DNA of 64,000 bases from Plumapathes pennacea. Taxonomy: Eukaryota; Cnidaria; Anthozoa; Antipatharia; Myriopathidae. Position numbers and translations under genes: made by a program. Under the pieces are notes generated by a model. That model searched no databases, was not told where the DNA came from, and worked only from the letters and a program-made list of their open reading frames with translations. Of the stretch, positions 21,190 to 33,100 are shown in pieces. Each line of letters begins with the position of its first letter. The stretch's first letter is position 1. The stretch lies in assembly GCA_964036295.1 (NCBI GenBank), contig OZ038469.1, forward strand, positions 4,108,067 to 4,172,066, in the 5' to 3' direction.

Positions 21190-21697
21190 ATTAAGTGTTT
21201 GTTGATCAGTAAGCTGCTTGACCGTTCTGATTGTATTCAATTTATTTATTTTATGATTATGAAGAACTGGGTCAGTCGACTTTGCCATTTCATTGAAAAT
21301 CATAGAAATAATAATGCTGTATTCGCTAAGCTATCTTTAAATCGAATTCTTTTTGACGGTTTTCAGTACAAAAAAACTATCCGCTCTTATTAGGGTGCGT
21401 GACTTTCCTGCTGATAATCTACGAACATTCTAAGCCACTCTAGTCCTGTGGGGTAAAATGATGCAGTGGAGAGGGATTTGTCTGACTGAGCCAGTTTACT
21501 GTAACTCATGCGTACATTCCGTTGGCCCCCTGGCAGCATACCCACAAGCCGCTCCCGTCCGCAAAGTAAACAGGGAGCTGCTCGTGGGTCTGCTAATATT
21601 TCCGCGGAGACATGCAATGTTTCACATAACAGCTAGCTTCTTTCAAGTTATCAAACCTGTTTCATTGCTGGAGGCTTATCATATTTATCTCCTAAAT
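21190..21697. other. Spacer of copy 2, no gene seen
   Basis: Counterpart of 5346-5850. The 101-codon plus frame at 21458-21763 is open but not kept in copies 3 and 4. Confidence 0.5.
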
Positions 21698-22253
21698 ATA
21701 AGTGAAATATCCAATAACACACTTTCACTTACAAAGATGAACACTTTTTCCTTATTTATTTAAATACCACAATTGTACAGTAGAACCCTACGCTATCTCG
21801 AACTCGGTTATTTCGAACTCCCCAGATTATAAGTGAAATATCCAATAACACACTTTCACTTACAAAGGTGAACGCTCAAATATGTTTAAATGAAAGATGA
21901 ACAATTTTTCCTTATTTATTTAAATACCACCAGTTGTACAGTAGAACTCGGTTATTTCGAACTCCCCAGATTATAAGTGAAATATCCAATAAATTTCACT
22001 TACAAAGGTGAACGCTCAAATATGTTTAAATAAAAGATGAACAATTTTTCCTTATTTATTTAAATACCACCAGTTGTACAGTAGAACTCGGTTATTTCGA
22101 ACTCCCCGCTATCTCGAACAGAATCCAATTTCCCTCACAAATGAACTTGGTAGAAATTTCCCTCTGGTAGAACCCCGCTACTCCAATCCCCCACTGTCTC
22201 GAGCTATATTCTTGCTTCCCTTGAGAGTTCGATATAGCGGCCGGGTTCTACTG
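21698..22253. repeat. Composite TA-flanked MITE (copy 2)
   Basis: Same structure as 5851-6406, with CAGTAGAAC ends and a tandemly repeated left end. Confidence 0.65.
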
Positions 22254-22709
22254 TAGTCCCAAGCCCTAGCTAATTACTTTGTCATTACATATATTTAGCA
22301 GCTAACTATTTCCTAACTGATTACTAACATTTTACTGGTTCTTCAGGGTATACTTATGAGGAAAATTAGATACTGCAAGAGCCATCTTGAATTGTTTCGA
22401 TTCAATAAAGTGTATAAGTGATAATTGTAAAGAAAAATAGCCATCATGAAAATCGAACTAGAGTTGTTGTTGTTGTTGTTGTGTCTCACAATCAAGTGAC
22501 CCCCAATAAAAATAGAACATATATCAAATATTAATCAACAAATCAAAACAAACAAAAACAAACAAATAATAAAAAAACAAAAGCTTCAGATTCCCCATCT
22601 CTAAGACCAGAAGAAAACTGAGTGTTTCTAACTGAACATAGCAGAATGTTTCTAATATTATTACTGAACATAAATTATTATATCTCTTATAGGAGATTCA
22701 TATACTCAC
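22254..22709. repeat. Spacer with short GTT microsatellite (copy 2)
   Basis: The GTT run near 22454-22481 is shorter than in copies 1, 3 and 4. No gene is seen. Confidence 0.55.
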
Positions 22710-22915
22710 ACTTGGTTCAATGACAAATAAATCCTGTTGCACATGTGGAGCTGATGTCATTCCAATGGTGTCTTAAAACTCTTCCTGACACTGACTAAAG
22801 TTCCCAGCTCCCTCAGGGGAAAGATGAGAGGCAGGCTCTGGGAAACATTGAAGCCTTCTGTGATTGTCAAAACCAGGAGGCCCTTTAGACCTGGCATCTT
22901 TAAAAGGATCTTCAT
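22710..22915 (-). pseudogene. Orphan collagen exon (copy 2)
   Basis: Decayed family collagen exon as at 6875-7084, four bases shorter, which changes the frame after GLKGLLVLT. The donor GTGAGTA is kept. Confidence 0.7.
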
Positions 22916-23723
22916 CTGTGGAAGCAAATTAAAAATTAAATGACCTGATGCTGTCAAAATTTCTGGGGTTGTTTAGGAGATGTAAGTTACAACAGTGTAA
23001 AAAAAGGTAAAGTACAAAGTGAATACTATTATATCCCAATATAATGAAGAAAAACAAAACATTTCAATCAAGTTCACAGAGCTCAAGATTGATAATGTAC
23101 ATCTTGTTGCACAAAACCTTGAGCATTATTTAGATATGTCAATTTAAAGTCAGTTTGAATGACATCATCTACATGTACATGTATTTGTATATGTACTCCC
23201 TGTGGATAGCCCTTAAAAATTCCAAAACATCAACTTAACTCTACAGTATTGTTGTAGAAAATGGTCAATAGGCCCTCATTTCATGACTACAACTTGAATT
23301 TGAATTTGAATTTGAATTTTTATTTAATTTGTCACTACAAAAGTGCACATTCAAAATAAACAATTAACAAAATAAATAAATAAATAATAATAAAATAAAA
23401 TGACTAAACACAGAAAGGGGTGTGACCGGATGTAGTAACAAGTCAAAGTCCTAATTGACAACTGCCCCCTAACTGATGGATCTTCATGCTTTGGTTTAAT
23501 TAACATTTTTATGTTTGAGTGCAATAATTATTTGCAGGCAAATGACTTTGTTGTGCCTAATTTCATCCATGCCAAACTAAAATTTCACCCACGCTCTCCC
23601 CTTCTAAAGAAGTACAGGTAATCCAAACATGGGAAAATTACTGGACAGTATGTGTACCAGAAAGACTAAACTGGGCCTATCCCCTAAAGCTCGTGAAAAT
23701 AGGAATAGACAGAACACAGGTGG
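22916..23723. other. Spacer of copy 2, AT-rich
   Basis: Counterpart of 7085-7844, plus a short stretch (GGAAAGGGGTGTGACCGGA, near 23413) shared with copy 3 but missing from copy 1. No gene is seen. Confidence 0.5.
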
Positions 23724-24021
23724 CACACCCTTCAGTCACATGACCCTTGTTAGAAACCTTGTGTAATTTGTCGTGGCAGTTGATCATGGTCGGTCCCTCT
23801 TGTGTGATTGCACTCGTCTGAATTTAGCGGCGGCGAAGCAAAATCTCACTAAATGGCAAGGAATGATGCCACAAACCACAGGTAAGGTTTAATTTAATAC
23901 TTTATTATCTACCTATTTAGGAGAATTTCATAAAAGCACCTCTCAATAGAGGCTGAACATGATCAACCGCTGTGACAAACTATGCAAGGTTCTAACCAAG
24001 GGTCATGTGACCAAAGGGTGG
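23724..24021. mobile_element. Long-inverted-repeat MITE (copy 2)
   Basis: Same element as 7845-8140, with CACCCTTCAGTCACATGACC and its mirrored end. Confidence 0.65.
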
Positions 24022-25327
24022 AATGCTTCTACGGAATAGCACTTTTTTCGGAAATAAAGGACAGAATAGCTGAAATGATACTTCTTCAGAATAGCGCAAA
24101 GTCTGTTCTTTTAGTATTCTTTTGGTATTCTGTGTATTGTTATTCCTATAAAGGAATTAGAAATAGATGGAATTTAGTCCCAAGAGAATGTATAAATATG
24201 CACCCAATTTAACATTTGCCTTAATTGGTGTACAGTACCTTTCTGAGCCAAATCAGAGCAAGTTCGCTGGGATCACGGCCTCTGCACATATCCGAACTTT
24301 TTTGGCGAAGGTTTCAGTTCAACGGCCGGTCTTGACGTTCAACGGCCTTGAAGACTTCTCCAGTTTGACAGTCACACATTCAACTCTGTCAACCTTCCGG
24401 GAACGTTATCTCTTCCCTGTAATATTCCAGCTCCTTCTCAACTCTCTTATTAAGGACTGATATTCACCTGATATAGGGCCCATGCACCGCCATCGTTGCT
24501 ACTGCATGCATGCGCTATGACAATCAATCCTCTGACAACAGTCGCCATTTGCAAAACAGAGCGGTTAGAAAGCTTTCAAAGAGTCGTCCCCAGGGCTATC
24601 CGCGTTTGTTTGGAACTCCCGAACAGTTGTTATAATGTACGCTTTTATTTCAGATCGTATAAAATTCCTTTAGCTAAGACAATCTAAAAAAAAGTAGGCA
24701 CGTCATCTCTAAATGAACAAATCCTACAGACCAACCTGACCGGCTATCCTTAACACAGGCGGCCCAGGCTCCGGGACCTCATCAGCTGTGGAGCTATCGA
24801 TCTTAATGACTAAAATCAAACGGCAAACAATACGAATAGTCCACATTAGAAGAAAGAAAAACTGCTGACATCGAAGCAGGGTGGAGGATCAAGATGAATA
24901 CGAACTTGAATCTCCATTAATGTGTTGAACTGCGAATTGCGCCAGCCGAAAATATTTGTTTCGACCGGTAAAACATTCAACGATCAAATACTTGTCTTCA
25001 TGATTGAAATCGATTTCTTTACCTGAACTTTTTTTACAATATTTTTGTTCTTCAATATAGCGAGCAGCTTTGTAGTCAGAAAACCGCCATATCAAAACGC
25101 ATAATAATACAAAGATACTCGGAAAAATTGAAAGAGACTTGTGGCTAAAGGATTTCCGCTGGCCTCTCCCCTTGCAGCTTCAATGGCTCAACAGGCATTC
25201 CCAGCAATGCAAGATACAACATAGCTTCAATGGCTCAACAATTTACAAAAAATAGGTTTCGAGAAGTTCAGTAATGTGCAGTTGCTACTGAATGCTTAGC
25301 TTACATTAGAATCACAGAAAGAGTTTT
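24022..25327. other. Spacer upstream of the G4 3' end
   Basis: Counterpart of 8141-9439 and close to identical with it. No gene is seen. Confidence 0.45.
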
Positions 25328-28300
25328 CTAAGGTGGCAATTGGCATTCCCAGTAATGTAAGACACATTTCATTTTTCCTCCTCTGTTTTTCATTATATCG
25401 GCCTGCCCTGCACAATCACACTTATAGAATCTCTTTCCGGTGCGTGGTCCCGATGGAATGATTCCACTGCTCAGTCTGTATTCCTTTGCATCGTCCGTTG
25501 AACAAGTTGCCCCACAAACTCGTTTGTCCTGTAAGTAGAGAAATATGACGAAGGATTCAAACAGGCTGCAACATCAGTTGTAAACTTATATAGTACTAGC
25601 AGTAATCATAGATTAGTCAGGTGCCTTCGACTTCTCTTTGCTTGGAGTTGTTTTTGTTCTAAAATGCTTTTCCCTATAACGATCTCGAAAAGTTCGTGGG
25701 TTTCGTCTGAAACCGGAAAAAAAAAAAAAAAAATAACGATAATCACAGATACCCCCCTCCAGGCGAGCGGACAAATACTCGTACAAGACTTCAAGCAAGA
25801 AGAGCTACTGACGCTCAGACACAAGGGCCTGTTGCGCAGTCTATAACACGAGTCACTTGTTTACTGTTATCAGGTCAGGAGCCTGAATATGTTAATTTCG
25901 CTAAGTATTCAAATTCAAACTCAACAGCTTTTTAAACCGCGGTATTTACATCTTGAAAGAAAAAAAAAATCAAGTATCTAAATAAAACAAGGTCCGATTG
26001 TGCTGAACGAGCAAACGGCCGGCCATTCATAAATTATAACTTGAACATTGTAAAAGGAGACAATGATAAACTGATTGTATTGTTATGGTGAGCAGTCGCC
26101 GGGTATTCTCTACTTTAGCCATCAGAAAGCAAGAGCACTTCAACCCGTATATATTTCATCTTCGATTACAGTGTGCCAAAACAGGGAGAGCAAATATCCA
26201 TCCATTTCCATGTGGACTTCAGAAAAATGTGACACAAACCCTGAAGGGAAAGGTTATCTTGCACAAAGGAACTCTGAAATAGCTTAGAAAGTCAGCAGAA
26301 AGGTCACAGTACAATCGGCTACTTGGCCAGTTCCCGGGGCATCAAACCACAAAATATACGGCGACTGTTGAAATACACGAGTGACAAATTAAGATGTTTG
26401 CAATTAGGATACTGTACGTCAACAAACTTGAAAGCTTAGCTAACGCGCCTGAAGGTCGACAGACTGCCTGACGAACATTAAGAATCGAAATAAGCGTCAC
26501 GATTAGTAACCTTTGCAAGGCTCGGCGACTACTATATGAGTAAGTGCTTGCCATGATTACAAGGATGCCTCAATACTAAGATTTCTCATAAATAGGCGAG
26601 CCACACACTCGTAGTAAATTATAAAGGATAATATATAAATATATAGTATTTCAAAGGAAACTCTTAAAATTAAATGCTGTCTGTAACACAACTCTGTTTG
26701 ATTCAATGCTTTCTTTAGAAAATGAAATAGATATTTGGGAGCTAGCTATAAAACTTGCGTGGTATATACTAAAACAATTATTCGCCGAAGTGGAGAGAAA
26801 TAGCGGTGGCTATTTACCGAGACACTTTGGAGAGGTAAATAGCCACAGTTATTCCCCGACATAATTATCATCACGAAATAATTTCTAGTAGATGTAAGTC
26901 TTATATTCTCGTATAGCATGGCAATATACTCACACTTGACTCGACGAGAGCTACAGAGTTTTTCACATTTGATCCTGAACTCGTTGTCGAGCTCTCCTTA
27001 AATTTGTACTGACACTGACTAAAATTGCCAGCTCCTTTTGGTCCAGGAGGACCGGCGGGACCCTGGGAACCATTGAAACCAGGAGGCCCTCTTGGACCCC
27101 GCGTCTTTAATGGAGTGTCCGCCTGTAACAAATGTGTATGAACCTTTGTGAAACTGAGTAAAAAGTGTCATCGAACGCATGGGGGGGGGGGGGGGGGGGG
27201 GGGGATGCCGCCTAATCCAGGTTTGACTGTAATGAGGAAAGCAAGGGAAAAAAGCACAAGTTCACAAACGTAAAAAAAGATTGAGAAATAAATCTTAATT
27301 AGTGCGCATGCAGTGCATATTAACAATTACGTTACTTGTAACATGGCTAGTGCGATCATATACTAACGAGCTTGGATTAGCTATAGACGATTTTATGTTG
27401 ACTTAGTTGTGGATGAATTACCAACAACTCTTGAAGAGTAGACACGTTCCTTTTTAAGTCGTGAACGCTTTGCATCAACGACTTGATTGCTTCTGAAATG
27501 TAATGAGAAAACCAATGTTATAGAACTATAAAATATCGGTCAAGTATAGTTGTAAATTCTTGCAAGGCTGTATGAGTTGACCCATCGATCAACTAACTTG
27601 CCCTACTGTTTCCTGTACTGTGTTATTTACCTATTAATGGAATATAATATACATTCACGTCTAGTTATATCTATTGAAAGTTTATATAAGTATCAAGTTT
27701 GGCCTAAAAGATATAATAACAAATTTATTGGTAATCACTTTAAAACCGCAGCACAGCATACAAAAATACCCAGATGAGGTATTCGTCTTTCTTTTCTTTT
27801 CTTTTTTTCTTTTCTTTTTTCTTTTTTTTTATGAGGTACTTGTCTGCCAGAAAACTAGCTCCCTGCTGTCAGGACTTTTCACATCTCGATGTTCTAATAG
27901 TGCTCCAAGGCTTTACACTTACATTCAGGCTTATTCAGCCTGTCTTCAGTGTCGTACTATATATTTTAGAACGCAGACCATCCAGAATCCCACTCAGTAG
28001 TTGCTTACACTGTATTTGTTAATGTTTTATTGATGGGAGTCACTCCGCAATAACTTTTCATCCAGTAATTTGCGCTGATCCGTATATTTGCTATCGATAT
28101 TAGTTTCTAATTCCTTTTTCTTTTACGATTCCGGTAGCCGCTTTGTTTTCGGCTCACATTTTTTTCTACAGCAAACAACTGATTTATAATCGTCACCATG
28201 AAATTCAATTGATGCGTGACAAGTGTTTGAGGTAATTTATGCATGTCCAAAATAATTGTGTTTCTAATACATCCATTTTCAACAACTGTTTTACTTCCGC

Positions 28301-29089
28301 ATCTAATAATATCTCTTTGTGAGAAACTCTTACATCGGATGCATTTCTAGAATATCCAGATTGAGTATGTTAAGCCTTTATCTGATTCTGACTCTTTTTG
28401 TATTATTAGCATGTAGCGTTTCATTTCGAATACCCAATCCTTTCTTCTCATCGGCATACATTTCAGTCTTCAACCTGTAGTCAGTCCTGACTAGCTTAGC
28501 TCAATGTAACAGTGTCGGGTCACTAACGAAGGGGGATCAGAGGTCCGGAGAACTTGAAACTGAAAGCAAGAAATTTTGGCCTGGCCCTGTAACCCAACAG
28601 TTATTAAAAGCCACCCCACTACTCCACTCCCCTCCCGCGGTTGTTCAAAAAATTTGGATCCCCTCCACTAATACCCGCGCCATCGTCATATTAAATTAAT
28701 TTCCCCTTACCTTCGGATTTCTGCGATGCCTTTTTCTGGTCTGCAGTCCGCATTACTGTGAAGACGGCCAACAAGGAAAGAACCAGTGCCAAGATGGCAA
28801 GGAGAGTCGTGACTACTCCTAAGATGACTGCGCACTTCAAGGAGGAACGTTTTGTAGAGACATTTGCAGCCGCATCAGAATAATCAGATGGTTCTACCTT
28901 CTTCCAGCAAAGTTTGCGCTTCATGGTGCTGTTCCCGGCGCCTTGTGAAATCAACTCGACTTGAGACCCCTGTTGATATTTATCATGGTCCTCGATGCTA
29001 GGCTTCCTTTTTTCCAGTTGAATTTTTTCGTATTCTTGATTAGATGAAGCGGTGATAAAGTCCGGAGAGGTTTCTTGAACGAATTCCAT
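25328..29089 (-). CDS. G4: B-type collagen-like type II membrane protein, 4 exons, 279 aa
   Basis: Exons: 28711-29089, 27422-27492, 26934-27122, 25328-25528 (379, 71, 189, 201 nt), in frame throughout with GT-AG sites. The ATG at 29089 starts MEFVQETSPD. The tail has EYEKIQL and KLCWKK, and the helix spans about residues 86-112. One coiled-coil exon (EAIKSLMQSVHDLKRN) is followed directly by collagen because the 87-nt exon is absent. Eight Gly-X-Y triplets (GPRGPPGFNGSQGPAGPPGPKGAG region), then NFSQCQYKF. The C-terminal domain has GVC/GATCST, YKCDC, MKC and HYWECQLPP, with an extra cysteine (KRVCGATC) where psiG2 has valine. This is the only intact B gene here and the shortest complete member. 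Role inferred as a trimeric surface protein. Confidence 0.85.
27181..27204. repeat. G homopolymer in G4 intron
   Basis: An uninterrupted run of 24 G on the plus strand, just upstream (in gene direction) of the collagen exon. Other family introns have GGGGGTGGTGCCA here, so the run is a local expansion. Similar expansions are at 56798-56815 and 58790-58811. Confidence 0.8.
27780..27830. repeat. TTTC-rich simple repeat in G4 intron 1
   Basis: CTTTTCTTTTCTTTTTTTC low-complexity tract. The matching position in psiG2 (11868-11902) has a pure TTTC then T run. The two small plus-strand frames across it are not genes. Confidence 0.7.
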
Positions 29090-30193
29090 TTTCCAAGCTT
29101 AGCCACACAATTGTAATTGATGTCTAACTCAATTCAAACTAATACCAACTGTGTGTGTTTTATTACTTTCTATAAATTATTTTGTTGACAACGACAGACA
29201 CATAGAAAGCTGTTGTGACAAAATGGATAACAATTTTCAATATCATAACGTTTAATTGAATAGTTTACCCGATGAACTCGTAATAGAAGCGTAAAAAAAG
29301 CTTAGCTTAGCTTAGTCATATATCCAAACCTTGTTTACTTTTCGAATCAAAATCCTATATACTAAACAAATATTGTCAACAAAAGTCTACATGTATTACT
29401 GAAATTCAGTTAACTTCAAATGATTATGTCGGAACAGCTTTTAGTTCACCTAATTCATCGCGGCATGGATTGGGTCTAAAGGCTGGTTCACACGTTAAAG
29501 CATAGCGCAATAAAAACTCTTCCATTCTCTTGTCGCTTGCGTTTGCGTTTACTTCATAAATTTTACCGTGTGAACCGGTCGCTTGCGCTTGCTTTACTCG
29601 CCTTAAGAGCGACACGCTTTTGTAGTTTAAAGCTACCATTTTAACCATGGTGTTCCATGAGGTACAAAAAGATGGCATGAGATGCTAGAAACTGACTTTA
29701 CATCAGTCAAACAAGTCCTGTTCCGAGATCACATTTTTCCGTCGTTCACACGAACATCGAACAATTCCGAGATCGCTTCTAATCGCGATTAAGCAGAAAT
29801 GTGCCCCAACTACGAATACTGGAATTGAACCCCACTATTCTAAACTAAGAAATACGATAATCGAGATATTCCCTCAGCCTGTAGTTCACGACCGTATTAA
29901 GGTAAAAACAGCCAACAGCATCATGATTATATTCACTTGACTCATCCAATCAGTCAACGGCCGCAGTTTTGGGGTTCTTAGTAAAGTCCCGTAGATCCAG
30001 GACTGATTTAAGTTTGTTATGCAAGGTGTACTGTTGTTCGCCTAACTTGATGGGAATTTGGTGATCAAGAATATACCAATGCTTGTCTATAAATGCAACT
30101 GAAAAATACGCAACTCTGAGATAAAAATATAGGTTTTTATAAGAGGAAATATCTGAAATTCGTTCGAGTACGTCACTCGTGTATGTCACTACT
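29090..30193. other. Intergenic region between G4 start and G5 end
   Basis: 29090-29460 is the conserved upstream region of the B gene. 29475-29610 holds the CGCTTGCG-rich MITE also seen upstream of psiG2. Similarity to copy 1 ends near 29730. From there to 30193 I see nothing assignable; TCGCGATTAAGC-like sequence near 29780 recalls the ends of the 20442 element. Confidence 0.5.
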
Positions 30194-33100
30194 TCAGAAT
30201 ATTATAGGGCAGAGCCAATAGTAAATGATGCACACCATTGCATTGCTATCCTTCTTTTTGAACAACTTAGACGTTCCTTTACAGCGACATCTGTACACCT
30301 GAACGTTATTTTTTGGATCCACAGCGCTTTCGAACACATATTCCTCGGCCAGTTCTGTAGAACAGGTGGCTGCAGTGATCTTCATTCCCTACAAAGTAGG
30401 ATTTTTAATTTTACTTGTTATTTTATATATATATATATGGGGACCATTTTAGAAATTCTGGCCAACACTAGGGATGGCAATAATCGCCAAAAGTTGTTCT
30501 CAAAGAGTCCATAAAATCCCCTGAAAATATGGAAAGCGCCGCCAAGACAAACCAACGAGGGTGCATGACATCCACTCCCTTCCCCATGCACCACCCTGTT
30601 TTGGTCCGACGGTTATTTTCTCGTTGCGATCACAATATATCTTATTCTGTGTCATGACGTTGTTTTTACACATCCTTCATACTTACCGGTTCATCATCGC
30701 GGATGACCGCAACACACGAAGCCACGTTCCCCGGCGTTTGTGCCACTTCTCGTTTGACCTTGTGCACGCATCTTGTCAGGTTCCCCGCTCCTGCGAGTCC
30801 GGGAGGCCCTTGGAGGCCCGTAGACCCGTTGTACCCACGTGGTCCGATGCTGCCAGGAGGCCCACTTGGACCCGGCGTTTTCGATACGATGTCGACCTGC
30901 GACAAATGTGAATTAATATATTAACCTCTTGTGCAGGTAAAAAATGCAATCGAACATAAAAACGGGGTGATAACAGGGCCGCCTAATCCAGTTTTGAATG
31001 CAATTTAGAAAAACAAGGGGAAAGACATAGTGAAGGTTTGAGAAATAAAGTCTTAGTTCTTTAACATGAAATACGATAATCGCAGATACCCCCTCGCCCT
31101 GGCATTGATTGGACTATTACTTTGGTAGCTTAACAAGAACATCCTTTTACCGAAACTTTGACGCAATAATTTCTTCGAAGTCAAGTGCTGCATGTAAAGA
31201 AGGGACAAAAAGAATGGCGTGTGTTATATTTTTGCGTTGTGAAGAAAATAATCCATTGCGTGACGCCGTATGTGATTTCTCACTTTCAACCAAATGAATT
31301 CATGCAGTCTACCGGCACATTTTCCAGCATTTATTAATATTTGAGAAGTTGGTCGCGCAATCAGCCGTAGTATGGGAAAAAAAGGGGGACACTGACTTTC
31401 CAGTTTAATTTGAATTCATAGGCAGTACAAATAAAGAGGCTTCCTATGCGACTTTCTTTTTTTCTTTTTTTACTCTGAACTGCGTGCACTGGACTCAGGC
31501 ATGAATTCTTAATGAGCTCAAATTGTTTTGTATACCCGCTCAAAACAGCATGATGTCTCCCAGAATCAAATGAAAACATAAAGGGTTTACTTCGAATCTA
31601 GTCATGCTTCAAAGGGCTTGTGAACGATTTCGTTGCAATCACCGCGTGTCAGATCACAACATTTCTCGAATAAGCAGCCGGTTACAGTTCCATTAGACCT
31701 TGAAAGTAAAAATATGACATCTGACTAAATCATTCAAGAGCCCAAGTTCCGATTGCAGTAACCGAATACGCTATCCAAAACTGGAACCTGGAGGCGAATA
31801 AAAAACAATACTTCGAGAGAAAATGATCAGCGTGCAGATTATAATATTTTCTTAAAGCGAGCGAGTCACAAGATACGGGATAGAATATAAACGTACTCGC
31901 AATTTGTCACGGTGATTGTTCGATTAACCTGAAAGTCGTAGTGTTAGTTCCTTTCCAGAAAATGAAGCAAAACCCCAAACATCAGTCGTTTACGTTATTC
32001 TTCAGTGAATTCGAAATATAGAGCAGCCCTCATACAGTACGAAACTTCCACTTTCCATTGCATTATTTACTGCCGAGCGGCACGTCTTGTCAAAACTTGG
32101 ATTCTGTATAAATTACAATCCTGTTATTGCCAAACGGTGAAATTTGCCACAGCGATTGTTGATTTCCACCGATTATATTTTGCTGATCCTTTCTGAAGAA
32201 GTATCTGAGTCTTAACACAACATTGGTGTCTAGGATTGCGTTCAGGTCGGCCAGTCGATGCCTGGAAATCGTTTTACTCCTTTTACGGTTAGCAAGCTTG
32301 CCGTCCATACAATGGCAAATTATCTGGGCCGATTACAGCCAACCGTCGAACTGCCTTGTATCTGCATCTTGTTGTATAAAATCAATCCGTCGGCCCTCTC
32401 TCGCTTGTTACCGTAATAAATTAAACGTGGATGCTTAGTAACCGCGCTTGGAGGTCGTACGCTGGACTGACTGACTGACACCCGAACCTTAAATTTCGAG
32501 ATAGCGATCCACCCGGAGTCTCCAGAAAACGCGATTCCTACGACATTAGCGTCGTGATTATTACCCTCGCGGAGCTCGGGGATTACGATGTTTTCACGTC
32601 ACTTGGTCAGCATTCATCATCATCACTCTCTAGTAACCCCAGGTTGATTTTCATCTCGTGTGCATACTCATGTTATAGACATTATGTTGAACTTATGCTT
32701 GAGTATCGATAGGAAGTCTTGAGGTTCTTGCGGCCAAGTATTGAGGTGTTGTAAAGCGTCGCACGAGTATACTAGTTTCCGAAAGAAACGAGTATCTAAA
32801 GCGATAAAAACAATAAAATATTAAAAAAACGTATAGGCCTATGATGAGCAGTAAAGATCATTTAGAAAGACAAAATAGAGCTGTGTCAAATTTGATAACG
32901 TTCTTTTTTTATGTCAGAAACACAAAAGGATTCGAATGCCTGCTGAAAAGCATGGTGCTGGTTCTATTTTGAATAAAAATTCTAGGGCCATAAATGTTAA
33001 GCTAATGTTATACCAAGTTATACGGAGTGTAATTTACACCAATTAGTACTTTCATCCACGTTAAAGTACATGCTGCACTATTCTTTACTATGCGGTATTT

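Larger units (their letters stand above)
18290..29730. repeat. Segmental duplication unit, copy 2
   Basis: A head of G3, spacer, and the complete B gene G4 with its upstream region. It differs from copy 1 by lacking the TTAA elements and by carrying its own insertion at 20442-21189. Just left of it, G3 intron 1 (about 18050-18295) has a stretch not found in G5 or G8. Confidence 0.85.

Noticed and set aside
27774-28022. Phenylalanine-rich plus frame
   Set aside because: Product of the TTTC/T simple repeat in G4 intron 1.
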